A stretch of DNA of 64,000 nt from Anastatus disparis (taxonomy: Eukaryota; Arthropoda; Insecta; Hymenoptera; Eupelmidae). Position 1 is the stretch's first letter, and the number at the start of each line of letters is the position of its first letter. The DNA is taken from assembly GCA_017163975.1 (NCBI GenBank), contig JAFFSR010000218.1:13953501-14017500 (forward strand), in the 5' to 3' direction. The notes beneath the pieces were generated by a model. That model was not told where the DNA came from. It saw nothing but the letters and a program-made list of their open reading frames with translations, and did no database searches. Shown piece after piece: positions 1 through 13,100 of the stretch. The position numbers and the translations under genes were made by a program.

Positions 1-560
1 TTTAATTTTTGATGAATTTATAATTTCATCGCAATATTTCTTCTATATCATAAAATAAAAATCTTCATATACATATTTGAGTAAATATTTGGATATATAT
101 TCACGTATCGTATTGTATTGATACGACGATATTGTATGGATATGGAAACTTTGTTTATTTTGAAAAAAGTGAGCAAGAACTTTATTCTTCATTTTACGTA
201 AATAGCTCAATAAACACGCAAAGAATTTTTTTTGGTAAACAAATAGATTACTTTTTGCTCTTAATATATTATTCCTTAAAAATTTCAAATTTTTTTCATT
301 TTTTAAACAGAATTCTTTTAGGGCATAGCAAAAATATATTTAAATCAAAGAGACATGCATTAAAAAAATTTAATCTTTAAATTAAAAAGAAATTTTTCTG
401 TTGCCAAAAATGGAAAAATTGTTTATTAGGAACAGATTTTGTTCGCTTGATTTTTTTAAATATTTAAACAAATATAATGACTTATCCTCTCTACAGTTAA
501 ATTAATAAAATCATTTTAGTAAAATGAAAAATCAGTAAGATTAATAACTTATTTTGTGAA
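1..560. other. AT-rich sequence, no gene seen
   Basis: Very AT-rich, with many short poly-A and poly-T runs. Open frames here are short, overlap on both strands and show no recognisable protein composition. I see nothing to annotate. Confidence 0.6.
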
Positions 561-1235
561 GGGTTTGCTTTGGACCTACTTTACCGATCAAAAATAGCTA
601 AAAAAGAAATTTCGTTTTTTTGATAGAAATAAATATCAGAATTGTTTTGTACTTTCAGATATCGATTTATTTTAAACAAATGAGAAGCAGAAGCTTGTAA
701 ATTTGTCGAAATTTAAAGAACAAGCCGAGTAAAATCATGTCACAACCGTAGATTTCGACTTAAGTTTGAACAGTACAACGGATTTTCTCGAAATAGTTTC
801 ATTTATTTAAAATAAATGGCGGAAAAGTCCAATAGCAAAGAAAATCGATAAAAAGCAAAATTATTATTTTTAAAGAAGAAAGTATAATTTTCGTATAAGG
901 TTGGCAACATGGCGGCAGTCAGTTGAGCTATAGTCACACGAAAATTATTTGCGATTGGACTTTCCCGCCATTTATTTTAAATAAATAAAACCATTCCGAG
1001 AAGGAAAATCATGTAAAATTGTACTGTTCAAACGTAAAACGAAATCTACGGTAGTGATATGATCTTTCTCGGCGTGCTCTTTGAAATTCGACAAATTTAC
1101 AAGCTTCCGCTTCTCATTTGTTTAAAATAAATTGATATCTACAAGTATGCAAATGATTCTGATATTTATTTCTATCAACAACAAAATTTCTTTTTTAGCT
1201 ATTTTTTATCAATAAAGTAGGTCCAAAGCAGACCC
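561..1235. repeat. Long-TIR non-autonomous element (about 675 bp)
   Basis: The two ends are inverted copies. The left begins GGGTTTGCTTTGGACCTAC at 561, and the right ends with the complement (GTAGGTCCAAAGCAGACCC) at 1235. Similarity continues inward for roughly 270 bp per arm: both arms carry the same blocks around AAATGAGAAGC.GAAGCTTG, the AACAGTACAA region and the ATTTAAAATAAATGGCGG.AAAGTCCAAT block near the centre. No coding capacity remains in the short spacer (about 835-955). This is MITE-like or foldback-like. I cannot assign a transposon superfamily because no clear target-site duplication is visible. Confidence 0.85.
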
Positions 1236-3520
1236 TAAATGAAAATTAAATATCAAACTTGATTAATCTAACCTCAAAATACTATCAATTGAAAGATTGT
1301 TCATAAATGTTTTTAATTCTAATTAAAAACATTTATGTTACTATTATATTGCGATACTTTTAAGCTTAAACATTTTATTTCAAACACGGTTAGAAACATT
1401 AACAGACAAGTCTGTTAAAAATGCTCTACAGACAAAAATTTCAATTACTTTTATCAGTTAAAAATCATTAGATATAATTTAAGGAAAATACCAAAATTGC
1501 GGGTCAAGAATTTTTATCCAACTTTCGAATATATTTTATTGTTTTGAATTATAAAGAATATTGAACTCTCTCGGTTTAACATTTCATTTTTCTAAAATTA
1601 TATATCAAACTAATTAATAAGTAAAATTTTTAAAAAAACTCATGAGTTTATTGTTAATTAACCATGAAGTTATATCCTTTCGATTCACAGAAAATTATAT
1701 TTTAAAAGTTAAAAAAAATTTAACATAAAATGTCATTCTAAATTGAATTTTTTATATAAAATTTTGTTTATATTTGCTTACGACTTTTAAAGCGATTAAA
1801 CTTTTTGAATACAACTTTTTGGGAATAAAAAATAGACGATTTCACTGTTTACGTGGAGTAAGTTTTAACTTGTTGGAATGGACTCGTTTTTTTTTATAAT
1901 TTTAAGATAAGAAAACATACGTAAGTTAGATGACAATCCGTGAGCCGCGAGCCTGACACCTCTCCTTGTAAGTGGAAAAAAGGACACATTATACAAGTAT
2001 GAAGTAACGGCGCCTTGGAAATACCGCTACTACGTACCTGCTCTGATTTTTCACCATTTTTGTTCTCACGTGCTGCAAAACTACCGCTTATGACCTTGAA
2101 AGTCGAAACGCGTATACGAGAATATTTATAACCGGAAATTGTAGTATATCTTATATTATTTATTTATTTAGTGCACTTGAGTAGAAAGAAAAGTTTATAT
2201 ATTCTACGCGAAATTTAGCGCCCTGCTTTTATGTTTCTTTCTTTTTCCAGCCATTTTATTTATTTTATTCATATGTTTGCCCAGTCGTCATTGCTTGTCT
2301 TTGTATTATTTATACAATGAACATTAACCGACATAATTTCTGACGATTTCATTCATCGAATTATTAAGGCCTTTTCTTAAGTGTCAATTTACCGGCTAGT
2401 TGATCCTAGTTTTAATGTCCTCCCTTGTAATAAATAAAAAATCTCACTGAAAAATATTTGTCATGTATAGTACGCATCTGAAAAGTTATATTTTTAATAC
2501 AAATGTCTTACAACCGGTCTGATTAATTGGCTTAAGATTTCAAAAAACTTGCTCTTATGCTTTAATCAAAATTATAGGTAAAAATTGCGACAAAAATATT
2601 TTTTATCCGTTAGTCAATGAAAATGTTTAGACATGAATTTTCAGATTTTTAATTGAATAATTATTTTTTCAAATAATCAATTTGTCAGAGCGCTTGACTA
2701 AAAAGGAAATCATTATTTTTTTTATAAAAAAAATAATACAACATGCGTAACATATTCATATTAGATAAATTAATGAAATATCGTAAACGATCTTTTACAT
2801 TATACCTCGTAAAGCAAGTATGTACATACAATTTTATAAACATGAGAAGCGTGTGACGTGCGAGAACAGAAAAGAGATAATGAACGTGATATAGTATATA
2901 AGTGTCAGTGCATGATGAAATTCGTAGAAGGATCCTCATTAAGTCTTCGCAGAATAACATTCCACTAGAATACTCGTTTCTTTTTCTTTTTTATATACTC
3001 TTTTGCATTCGAACAATGACGACGACATATAGCAATGATTAATACAAAAAATATATTTTACTTTTACTCTTCTTATAACGCTGCTTCTTTTTTACTTTTT
3101 ATACTTCCTTTTTTTTAATAATATTCATATTTAGAAAAAAATAATATCAAAGAAATTTTCAATTTTTTCTACTTTAATGTTTTTAATTATAGAAAAAATT
3201 TTCTCTTACTTTGCAAAAATTGAGCTAGAAAAATTTTTTTAATTTATGATTGAAAAATATGAGTTTGTTTAAAAACAACTATTACGTTTCCTTATCAATG
3301 TTACAATCCTTTTAAACTTACAAGGTTTTCATTGTGAAACTTTAGTAGTACATTATGCAACTAGAGAGTAAAGTCGCATATTTCACTTTATTTCTACTTC
3401 AACCGTGGCCACTTTATTAACTCCAAAAAAGCAGGCCCAATCAAAAAGAAATTAAAATACAAATTAATTTAATAATCACATATTCAAATTTAGTATTTTA
3501 GAAGTCAGTTATATTTTACT

Positions 3521-3570
3521 TCCGGCCCGCTTTACGAGTTAATTAATTACTGTTGGGGCAGGAATAAATA
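3521..3570 (+). repeat. Dispersed GC-cored repeat, copy 1
   Basis: The segment GGCCCGCTTTACGAGTT followed by AATTAATTACTGTTGGGGCAGGAATAAA is closely matched at 8753-8805 (GGCTCGCTTTTCGAGTT... TTGAGGTGGGAATAAA). The core resembles the CTCG/CGAG palindromic cores found elsewhere in the window. Confidence 0.55.
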
Positions 3571-4708
3571 AATTTAATACATAATCATTAAATTATTAAA
3601 CCTTTTGATTAAATATAAGCTTTGCTGATTGAAAAATGTTAAAAGACTATTAAATTTGATTGGTTAAATTGTCATAAAAATGTTTTTTTTTAATAATTTT
3701 GCTTGAAAATATAAAAGGCAATGATCTTATTAGCAAACTTGATTCTTCTACTATTGTTCGTGTTTTGATTTTTTTTTCGTTGAGTCATCTTATGTTTCAA
3801 AGTGTGCACTGAGAAAATACTTCAACAATAATACCAAGCATAAATTTTTAAAGCATAAATTCCTTCGTTTCTTACATTTTTTCTAACACTTAATTTTACT
3901 TCAGTCATAAGCTATTTTATTTGAACAGTTTATAGTCTCTTTAGAAAAAGTATGATGTTTATGGGCATACACATACGCATGCACTGAGATTTTTAAAAAT
4001 TTGACTTTTGGCTTTTTCCATGTTGGTTAGAAATGTTTTTCAATATCTTTACATAATGTAAGTTTGAAAATTATTTTTTTATCATCAGAAAACTTGCTTT
4101 GAGAGAAAGAAAATGTCATCAAGATAGAATTTTAAAAGTCTTGAAGCGAGTTATCGCAAGCAATAGCGAGTAAATTGAGAATACTAAATTACAAGAGCCG
4201 GTATGGAAGAGGTAGAGGAAGAAAACCGGCACACGGCTCATAAATCTCTCCCGCCTCTCTCTTTCCGTTCAAAAAAAAAAAACTTTCGTTATTTATCAGC
4301 GTACTTGGAACCCAGAAATAACAGGAGGCAGAGAAAAAGCAAGAAAGAAGGAGGAAAAGAAGGAAAGAGAGAGAGAGGCTCAATAAATGCCGAGAGCATT
4401 TATATGTGAACAAGAAAAGGACAAAAGCAACGGGATATGTTCCCTTTTTCTAGTCTTCTTATGCTCAGGCATTTAATATCTGTCTCTGCAGCCAATTTAC
4501 AATACAAACCTAACTTCATTGATTAAGCTAGAAAGTAAAAGAGAGAATGAAGTCATTATAATTATATGCTTTATAAAACGGATATATAAGCGAAATGGTA
4601 GATGCACACGCACTCATGAATTCATAAAAGTTTTTTAGGCCAATCGAAAAAACATGCATATGATACCTTAAACATATAGAATATATGTCGAAAAATGAGA
4701 GTATCACA

Positions 4709-4800
4709 ACTCCGAATCACGGATTTTGCTCAAACTTTGGAATAAGTTTTCAGATGACAAAATATGGAAAAAGCTAAAGTTATAGTCAAAAACGCTCAAT
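4709..4800 (+). repeat. Solo arm of a dispersed inverted-repeat family
   Basis: The stretch TCACGGATTTTGCTCAAACTTT at 4717 onward, followed by AATAAGTTT and GATGACAAAATATGGAAAAA, matches the left arm at 32676 onward and the complement of the right arm near 33185-33215. Only one arm is visible here, so this is a fragment of the same family. Confidence 0.65.
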
Positions 4801-7800
4801 ATCACTTTTTCCGACAAAGACCTTAAAGAAAAGTAAAATATAAAAAAATTTATCTCTCTTTTCCTAATATCTTTCATTTGACTTTTTAATTAATTTTTCT
4901 AAATGAAAATTAGATTAAAACAATCATTAAGTAATTTATCTTTTATTATGATACAGTATTATCAGTAATAATGAAATTACAATATTGAAATTTTCTTCAT
5001 TTTTAGTACGAAAATGTTGAATTATTTTCAAAAAAATACTGAAATCTTATAGAAAACATTATAAGAAATGTAATTAAAGTTATGTTATTAGTTTTTTTTT
5101 TGTTTTTGTATGTAATGAAACAAATTGACTAATAATTATAGCATGAAAAACTATAAACATATTTATCAGATCCATTCTCCGATAGTTGGAAGCATTTCTA
5201 AAGTTTTAATAATATTAATAATTGAAAATAAAAATTAAAAATATTTAAAAATTAACAATATTTACATAGACTATGAAATATATAATTTTTAATAAATTTT
5301 TAATCTTCAACTTTGATTGTTGATAACTTGGAAACAAATTAATATTTTTTAACTGAATAGTGCCCGAATTAAAGGATTATTCTTCAAGTTTTGCATTGTT
5401 CTGATGTATTGCATATGTTCTATTTGCGCTTATATTTTATAAAATTATTGCTAATATATCATCAAGCTGCACATAATTGAGTGCTGAAGTATAGAATTTT
5501 TTCCACATAATTGTTATTTTTTGCATGTTACTTTTAATTTTTTCTTTAAAAAGTAAGATGTCTTGCAGTAATTATTTCCAATAATGCTATAAATGTCAAG
5601 AAAAATCTAAAAGTTTCTTCGGGAATGCTTATTATCTAATGCGTGCAGTTCTCTGATAAACAATTTAAAGAATGGATATAATAACGCGAAGAATTTTTTG
5701 CATCTATAAATGCGTGTATATTGATATAGGAGCGCAGAATAACGAAGGTTAACAAGTCTTCTTTTTTAACTAACAAAACAACAGACTACATACACATACT
5801 CGTCATTTCTCTTCCTCTCCTTCCTTTGACCCTCAACTCACTTCCCCTCCTCCAGACACGCGCGTATACAAGACGTAACGTAAGCAATTGCTATTGATAC
5901 CAGGCATCTTCCCTCATTTCGAACTAGTTTTTCTTATTTTTTTCTTTCTTACACACCCTCTTTTCTTATACTTTCTTTTAGAAATGATTTATAAAGACAC
6001 TTCTTGAGATTACGTAAGAGTTATATTATAAAGTTGATTAATAAATTTTTAAAATCTAAACTTCAAAATTGTGTTAGATTTCATCACTTTTTCAAATTTT
6101 ATAATTATTTAAAAGTTTGTACATATAAAATCAAATCTTGAAATGAATAAATGATTGTCCATCTGTATAAATTAGTTTTTCAGAGACTCATTCCTCATAA
6201 GTTAGCACATAAATGTTCATGCAAATGAATTTTTTAAAAGGATGCCTTTATTTTTAATCAATGAGAATTTGGGTACGACGCTAATGAATAAGTATTAAAA
6301 ATTAATGAATTATTCATCTGATATAGTTTTTAAAACAAAGTCTAATTCGGGAATCAAATGTTTTAAGATACTGATACGAATGGTTAATATGTCGCGTATA
6401 AGATCTTATGACATAAATCTAAGGCACTCCGTGTAGCGGTCGTTGCTAAAAGCGTAAATAATTTCCATTTAATTAATAAAGAAATAAAATATCTTCTTTT
6501 TCAATTTTAATAAATTTATTAGTTTTTTTTTTAAATGTAATCTTAAATTATATATTAAGTGTGGAAAATTTTTTACTTCTTGTGCATAGTTATGACTCGC
6601 ATTATGACTCTCCATATCGAACAATTTAAAAAACTCTCTACTTTTCTTAAAATTTTATCATATGATAAAAGGTCTTTTGTGAGTATGACATTTGAATATA
6701 TTTTGTTAAAAATCAAGCAAAAACTGTCCAAAAGTTGGGAAAGTTCCTACCAGCAGTATTTCTCTTCCTTTATTTATCCTTCATTTAATCTCAACTAATA
6801 TATGAAGCGAAAACATAGCGAGAACAGAAAGCTTGCCTTCTTACTCAGCATGTCCCGTTAAAACCGGAAAAATTATAGTCACCTTCTTTTTTTCTTTCTC
6901 ATCTCCATTTTCAAAGATCTGAGATATTGGCACGATTTCAACGATGTTCCTAGAAAATAAACTCCTGAGAAAAAAGGTTCTTTTGCTCCTTGTTGTTACG
7001 CAACCTAGATTAAGTTCTTTTTCTCTTTTATTTCATTTAGAACAGTACAAAATTCTGTAAGTTTGAGGTTCAAAACGAGACATGCTGATAAATTATACTT
7101 TTGTATCTAGGTATCTTGGTTAATATAAAATATGGGGGTGATAATGTAATGTTAGTATTTTATGTAACAATATTTTGTCTATTACCATTTAGAATTTTGA
7201 AAATCTTACCACAAATTCGTGATAAATTACTATGTATACACTAACTTTTTAATTTTTAAAAAGAATTCAGATAACAAATCAATACCGTTTAATCGTATTG
7301 CTCCGATAAATATATAACGTGCATGCACATAGACTTTTGATAAGAATAAAGGAAATTGTAGTTAAAACTAGAAATTGTAGTTATAATTATAAAAGCATGT
7401 CACATCGTTTGACTCTCTTATGTAAAGGTTCTTATCTTTTCTTTATTTACAAGAATTTCATGGATACTGATTGTGTTTATTTTTCTTTGATTTATTCTGA
7501 TATAGCTTGAGATTTCAATGATTATTATATTGTATATAGAGTATGAGTCCCGGTCACTGTGCCTGAATATCATTATGTGCTTTTCATTTGAATACATATA
7601 AAGCACAGAATTAGCAGAATTAGGTTCAGGCGTAATTACAATTTAACATAAAAAAATTCATTAGGTCCATAAGAAAAAATTTAGAAAAATAATCGCTACG
7701 TTTTTTGTTCTTTTTTTCAATGAAATGTTAAACAATAAATGTAGTTGGCTAAATTATCGTGTTAATTATTTAGTATATTTTTAACATTATTTGTATGAAA

Positions 7801-8692
7801 ATACAAATTAAGGGGCTTAAAATTATCTCCGATTTCCAGGTTGTTCCATATCTGACAATTATAAATCTTTTGAGAGTACTTTCAAAAATATGTCTAGTTC
7901 TAGATATTCTTATTATTTTGATAATCAAAATTTAGAAAAACTGAAAAAAATATTTTTAATATATTTATCGAATTAAAACTTATTCCTAACAAAATAAATT
8001 TTAATTATTAGAAATTACATTTTTTTATCAATTAATAGCATTTCTCAAATATAACTGTTCAAGTTAAAAATTAATGAAAAATATTAAGAAATACGTTTAT
8101 TACGTATTAATTTATTTTATGTTGATAATAGATTTGAATATTAAAAAAAAAATTATAGTCTAACTGTTTGATCTCTAAAATTATTTCATTTTCAATTTTC
8201 CGTACACTGAAGAAAAGAATTTAAATTTTTGTAAACACAATGTGGGTTGTAACTTGCTTATTCTTACGACCAGCATAGTAATCGATCTTTCTTTGTTTTT
8301 CTATACACCTATGTAGTTAACCAGGCTGTAATTAAATTCCCTTCCTTACACTTGACAAGTTGGCAAAGTGAACTCTGTTGTGACGGAATCGATGGCATTT
8401 AAACTTTATTTTTACTAAATATTTATTTGAAAAAAGCTATAATAGTTATTCAGACATTTATTTTAAATTTTTTAATTTATTTAAAATTTAAATTATATTT
8501 TAATTTTTTAATTATCCTTCTCCTTTTGAGTAGTTGTTATTAAAATTATCTTATTCAATTAATGTTTAGATCAGCGATTTGTAATTACTTATTATACATT
8601 TGTTAAGAAGTCTTTTCGTCTTAATTGGAAAAAATTGAAATTTAATTTTTTTCTAGAAATTTTCAATAATATACTAATTTTATAAATTTTTT

Positions 8693-8728
8693 ATTTTGCG
8701 GGAGATGAGTACTTTTCTCCCGCAAAAT
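8693..8728. repeat. Perfect short hairpin
   Basis: ATTTTGCGGGAG (8693-8704) and CTCCCGCAAAAT (8717-8728) are perfect inverted copies around a 12-base loop. It lies just upstream of the second GC-cored repeat. Function unknown. Confidence 0.7.
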
Positions 8729-8750
8729 TTTAGACGTAAGATATGGCTCT

Positions 8751-8805
8751 TTCGGCTCGCTTTTCGAGTTAACAAAGTAACTATTTCTATTGAGGTGGGA
8801 ATAAA
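8751..8805 (+). repeat. Dispersed GC-cored repeat, copy 2
   Basis: Matches the copy at 3521-3570. The core CTCGCTTTTCGAG is itself nearly palindromic. It sits 22 bp downstream of the 8693-8728 hairpin. Confidence 0.55.
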
Positions 8806-10168
8806 GTAAATTGTATTATTCACCAAGAGAAAAAGTTAACTATTGTTGCCCCCGTTAAGTAAACATTGTTACACTGGGTAACAACCTTGAAACTAGTCCA
8901 TACCTTGCGAAAATTAAGTTGAAGTGAAACAATACTATAGAAATGTAACGATGTTAAATTTAATTCTTTTTGATTATCGTGAAGAAATATTTTAGCTTTC
9001 AATACAAGGCATGAACAAATTCTTTTTATAAATTTATAAATTTTTTTGTAGAAAAATTTCCAAGAAGATCAATTTTAAATGTCAGAAGTCGATCAGTTGA
9101 ATCGCTATAAATCCAAAACTCAGTGACACTCTAACCCTCCATTAACATTAATACAACTAATATATTAACGGTGGTTTATATTAGTTATTCATGTGACTGT
9201 AGACCAAAATCGATGGAATATCTATAGAGCGTGCTACATAAGTATGAATATCGCATATACCTTAGCTCGCTTCTCAACTGTGTTCAAACAGGGGAAACCG
9301 GGACTAGTATGCGTACTTTTTATCTATCTTCTTATAGCTTACATCAAATAAATAGGAATTAAAATTATATGGTATTATATGAAAGTACTTACTACACTGA
9401 TTATTTTGAAGTTGATTATATTGTTATATAATCAATAATCAATTTAACATGTTTTTTATCGTTGTTAATATGACCATTGTGTAATATTATAATTTATACA
9501 GTAAATTTCTTTTGAAAATAATTCTACACAAATTCTGTGTATTGTCTTGAAATTTTTTGCATCGCTGTTCGTATAACTCTTAATTTTTTTATGGTTAAGA
9601 AAATGTCAAACTCAACTGTTTGCGCGCCCGTGTCATACATTCCACCTAAGCTGTCTAGTCTGAATATATATATATAATCCATACGACCTCGGGGATATAT
9701 AGAAAGCTTCTATGTCACTGGGGACGTATAGAAGCATTTGAACATAGCGGAGAGGCGAGCTAAGACGTGTACAATGTCCATACCAGCGTTGGTTTTAGAA
9801 AAACTCTACGTTCAGATGCTAATTTTCTTTAAAAACTTTAAAATTCAAATAAAACGGCTCTCAACTTTGAAAAAACTAAGTATCGGATTGAATAGACTTA
9901 TCACTTTGTACATTATTAATATCCGTACGCAAAAGTGCACAATATGTACACTGTTTAATATTTTAATAGGAAAAGTTATAACTACTGCATTTTTTAAATA
10001 TTTCTTCTACAGACGTGATATATAAATTTACAGTATAATATTTTATAATATTATTGTAATTTTTTTCTTTTCTTTATATTAAAGATAGAAAAAAAAGTTA
10101 TTTAACAATCTTTAAAAATGGGAGCTTATTTATTGAAGTAGGTGTCTTATTCACATGTGCAGAGAAAT

Positions 10169-13100
10169 ATGCAGACGGCCTCTATGGCGTGGAATAGTTT
10201 TATTCCATTGGCTCCACCACCAGGTTCTAGTCGTGGACATCCATCTTTACATCACCATCCAGGTGCATCTGTCTCAGCTGGGCCACCGTCACAATCATCG
10301 CCATCGCCACAACAACAAGTGCAAAGTAGCGGTGCACCAACAAATCAACATCAGTCATCGGTGGCTCAGCAACAACGAGATAGAGAACGTGATCGTGAAC
10401 AAAGAGATCGTGAAGAGCGGCAACACAGAGAACGCGAACACCAATTAGCTGCTCAGGCAGCAGCTGAAAGATCACAAAGAGAACAAGAAGCTAGCGATTT
10501 TGCAGCTCAGCAAAGCCTAGCTTATCTCAGGGCTGCTGCTGTGCCGCAGTCTGCTCAACAGGTGAATCTGAGTTTATTTTTACCAAACCATATTATTCAT
10601 GAATAGTTGCATAAATACATGAAAAATATAACTGTCTTATAATTTATTTGTACATCCACATCATCTAAACATCATGAATTATTTGTATTATAGGTCTCTC
10701 GGCCATCTAGTGTACCAGGAAAAATTGATTATCCCCCACCGCCAGCACACTCCCGCACTTCCAAATCATCATCGTCAATGTCTGTATCAGGTAGACATGA
10801 TAAACAGTCATCACAAGTGGTGCATCAACCTCATCAAAGTTTGCCTAAAGCAGAGCCAAATGTTAGTTTGTTTGGTTATTCAAGTTATCAACCAAGCGCC
10901 TTTGTTCATGACATTAAAAAGTCTTCATCAAGTCAACAAATGAAGCCAGGTGTTGTTGGTTTAGTGGATAGGGATCATCATGTTTCAGCACGAGGAGATA
11001 TATTACCGAATCCGCCACCACTACTACCTGATCATAAAAGTTCAGTAATTGTGAAAAATGAGGGCAGTAGAGATCAGCATCCGAAACAGTCGATTGCTAC
11101 GCCGGCTCATTCCCCCAGTCCCAAGATGATGTCTTATCTTCAACCTGTCACAGTAAGAATCTTAAATTTAAAATTATTAAATTACTATTTAAAAAATAAT
11201 GAGGTACAAATAAAGTAATTTTTTTTTGTAATTAAGAACTTTTGTTTTTTCCTAACTTTCATTAAATCAATTAAAATATTGTTTATTTTTTTATTCTTAG
11301 ATAACTGGTTCACAGCACAAGTCGCCATACGAGTGCCGTTCGCCAACACAGAGTCCTCATCATCATCACCATCAACTTCATAATGATTTGTCACAGCAAT
11401 CAAAATCGTCAGGTTTTCAAAGCGCATCGCCTCAATCAACTGGTCATCATAGTCGACCGGGTAGCGCTCATCATGCATCAAATTTACAACATCCATCAAC
11501 TATTAATCGTCATTCGCCACATGGACAATCACAATCCCAATCTTCATCACAACCGCAACATAATATGTCTCAAGTACCGCATCCTTCGCCACCTGAACAA
11601 CGTTATTTAAGTAGGCCTGAGCCACAATTATCCTATCCACCACATCAGGCTAAAAGTCCGTATTCGGCATACTCTCCGCACGGCCATCATCCACATCAGC
11701 CAAATGCTTCGCCTACGTCGCATTACGCTGCACCTGCCGGATCCAAGCCCAAGGTTTGTAAATTTCTGAGTTTTTAAATAGAAATTTTATTTTTATAGAG
11801 ACTATTAAAGAATCGAAACATCGCTTTTTTACTATGCAGGTCAGCAGTCCAGCACCGTCACATATTTATGGCAAACCGAACTCGGGCATAATGACAGGCA
11901 CACCAGTTTGCCGAGCTTCCGATTCATCACCGAGTTCGATAGGCTCATCGTCAGTTTCATCGGGTTCATCATCAGTTTTGCCATTGCCACTTACTTCTAA
12001 AGCAAGTAGTGGATCATCTTTTCAACCGATTGCACACCAACCGGTTGGGCCCAGTGTTTCAACTTCACCTCATTTCGCTCATTTGCCACCACCACCAGCT
12101 CATTCGAGTCGTAGTCCATATGATTCAAGAGGTTATGGTAGTCCACTAGGTGCATCTAAACTGCCACCCCCACCGTCGTTACATTCGGCACCTAGCATTG
12201 GGTTAGTATGATATTTTATTTAGTTCGCTACTATATAATTCTTATATAGACGTTGTCTATTTAAAAAAAATATAGATACTTTAAAATAATTATGTATTTT
12301 TACTTTCATAAAAAAATAAGGTTATCGATTACAAATCACTACTCGCAGATAGACTCTTCCTGACTATCATATGCGTTTGAATTGGAGTAATTATTATAAT
12401 ATTGCTATATGGAGCAATTATTGAAAAAACTGTTGTAAATTAATTTTAATCATTCTTTATTTTTTTTTTTACAGAAAATTGCCCCCACCTTTACATTTAT
12501 TACCACCAACAACGGCATTAACTCCAATAGCGAGGCCACCACCAGGTATCGTACATCCAGTAGCCCACCATCAGCCAAGTTCACAGTCGTTGGGTAGTGC
12601 GATGAATAATAACTTCCAGACACAGCCGCTGGATCTCGGCGTAGAGAGATCTGGCTCACCAAAACGAAAAGCGAGTACACCACAAAGCGGTGAACAAGCT
12701 GCAGCTTGCCTTGGTTCTCAACAGTCTGTTGCTCTAGAAGTTGCTAAAAAGTGTAGGCTAGAAGAGCAATCACAACAGCAACAACAACAGCAGCAGCAGC
12801 AACAACAGCAGCAACAACAACAACAACAACAACAACAACAAATACAATCACAATCTCAACTACAACAATCGACGACAACGACAGTACAAAATGCAGCTAG
12901 TTCACCAGTACTTTCGCGAGTAAGCGAACCAAGTCCACTTATAGCCTCGGCAGCCACGTCTATTACAACTGTTGTCAATACTGCATTACTTACGCAAACT
13001 AGCAGCCAAAGTCAGGTTAGTAAATTTTCAGTTAATTTTATATAACATAGGTTTTTGTTCATCATTCACCCAATTTATTCATTTATAATATTTTAAACAG

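Larger units (their letters stand above)
1236..10141. other. Gene-poor AT-rich upstream region
   Basis: Nearly 9 kb without a convincing coding exon. It could be intergenic, or a long first intron or 5' flank of the KDM3 gene, whose first visible coding exon lies just to the right. It contains a fragment of a dispersed inverted-repeat family (4709-4800), two related GC-cored repeats (3521-3570 and 8751-8805), a small perfect hairpin (8693-8728) and a purine-rich tract at 4310-4380. Short open frames here (for example 9738-10025) lack splice support or protein-like composition. Confidence 0.5.

Noticed and set aside
4189..4413. Overlapping open frames in a purine-rich tract
   Set aside because: Low-complexity GA-rich DNA keeps both strands open; no protein features.
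9738..10025. 95-codon frame just upstream of KDM3 exon 1
   Set aside because: Ends in a stop without a usable donor that would join 10142 or 10169 in frame, and the composition resembles noncoding AT-rich DNA.
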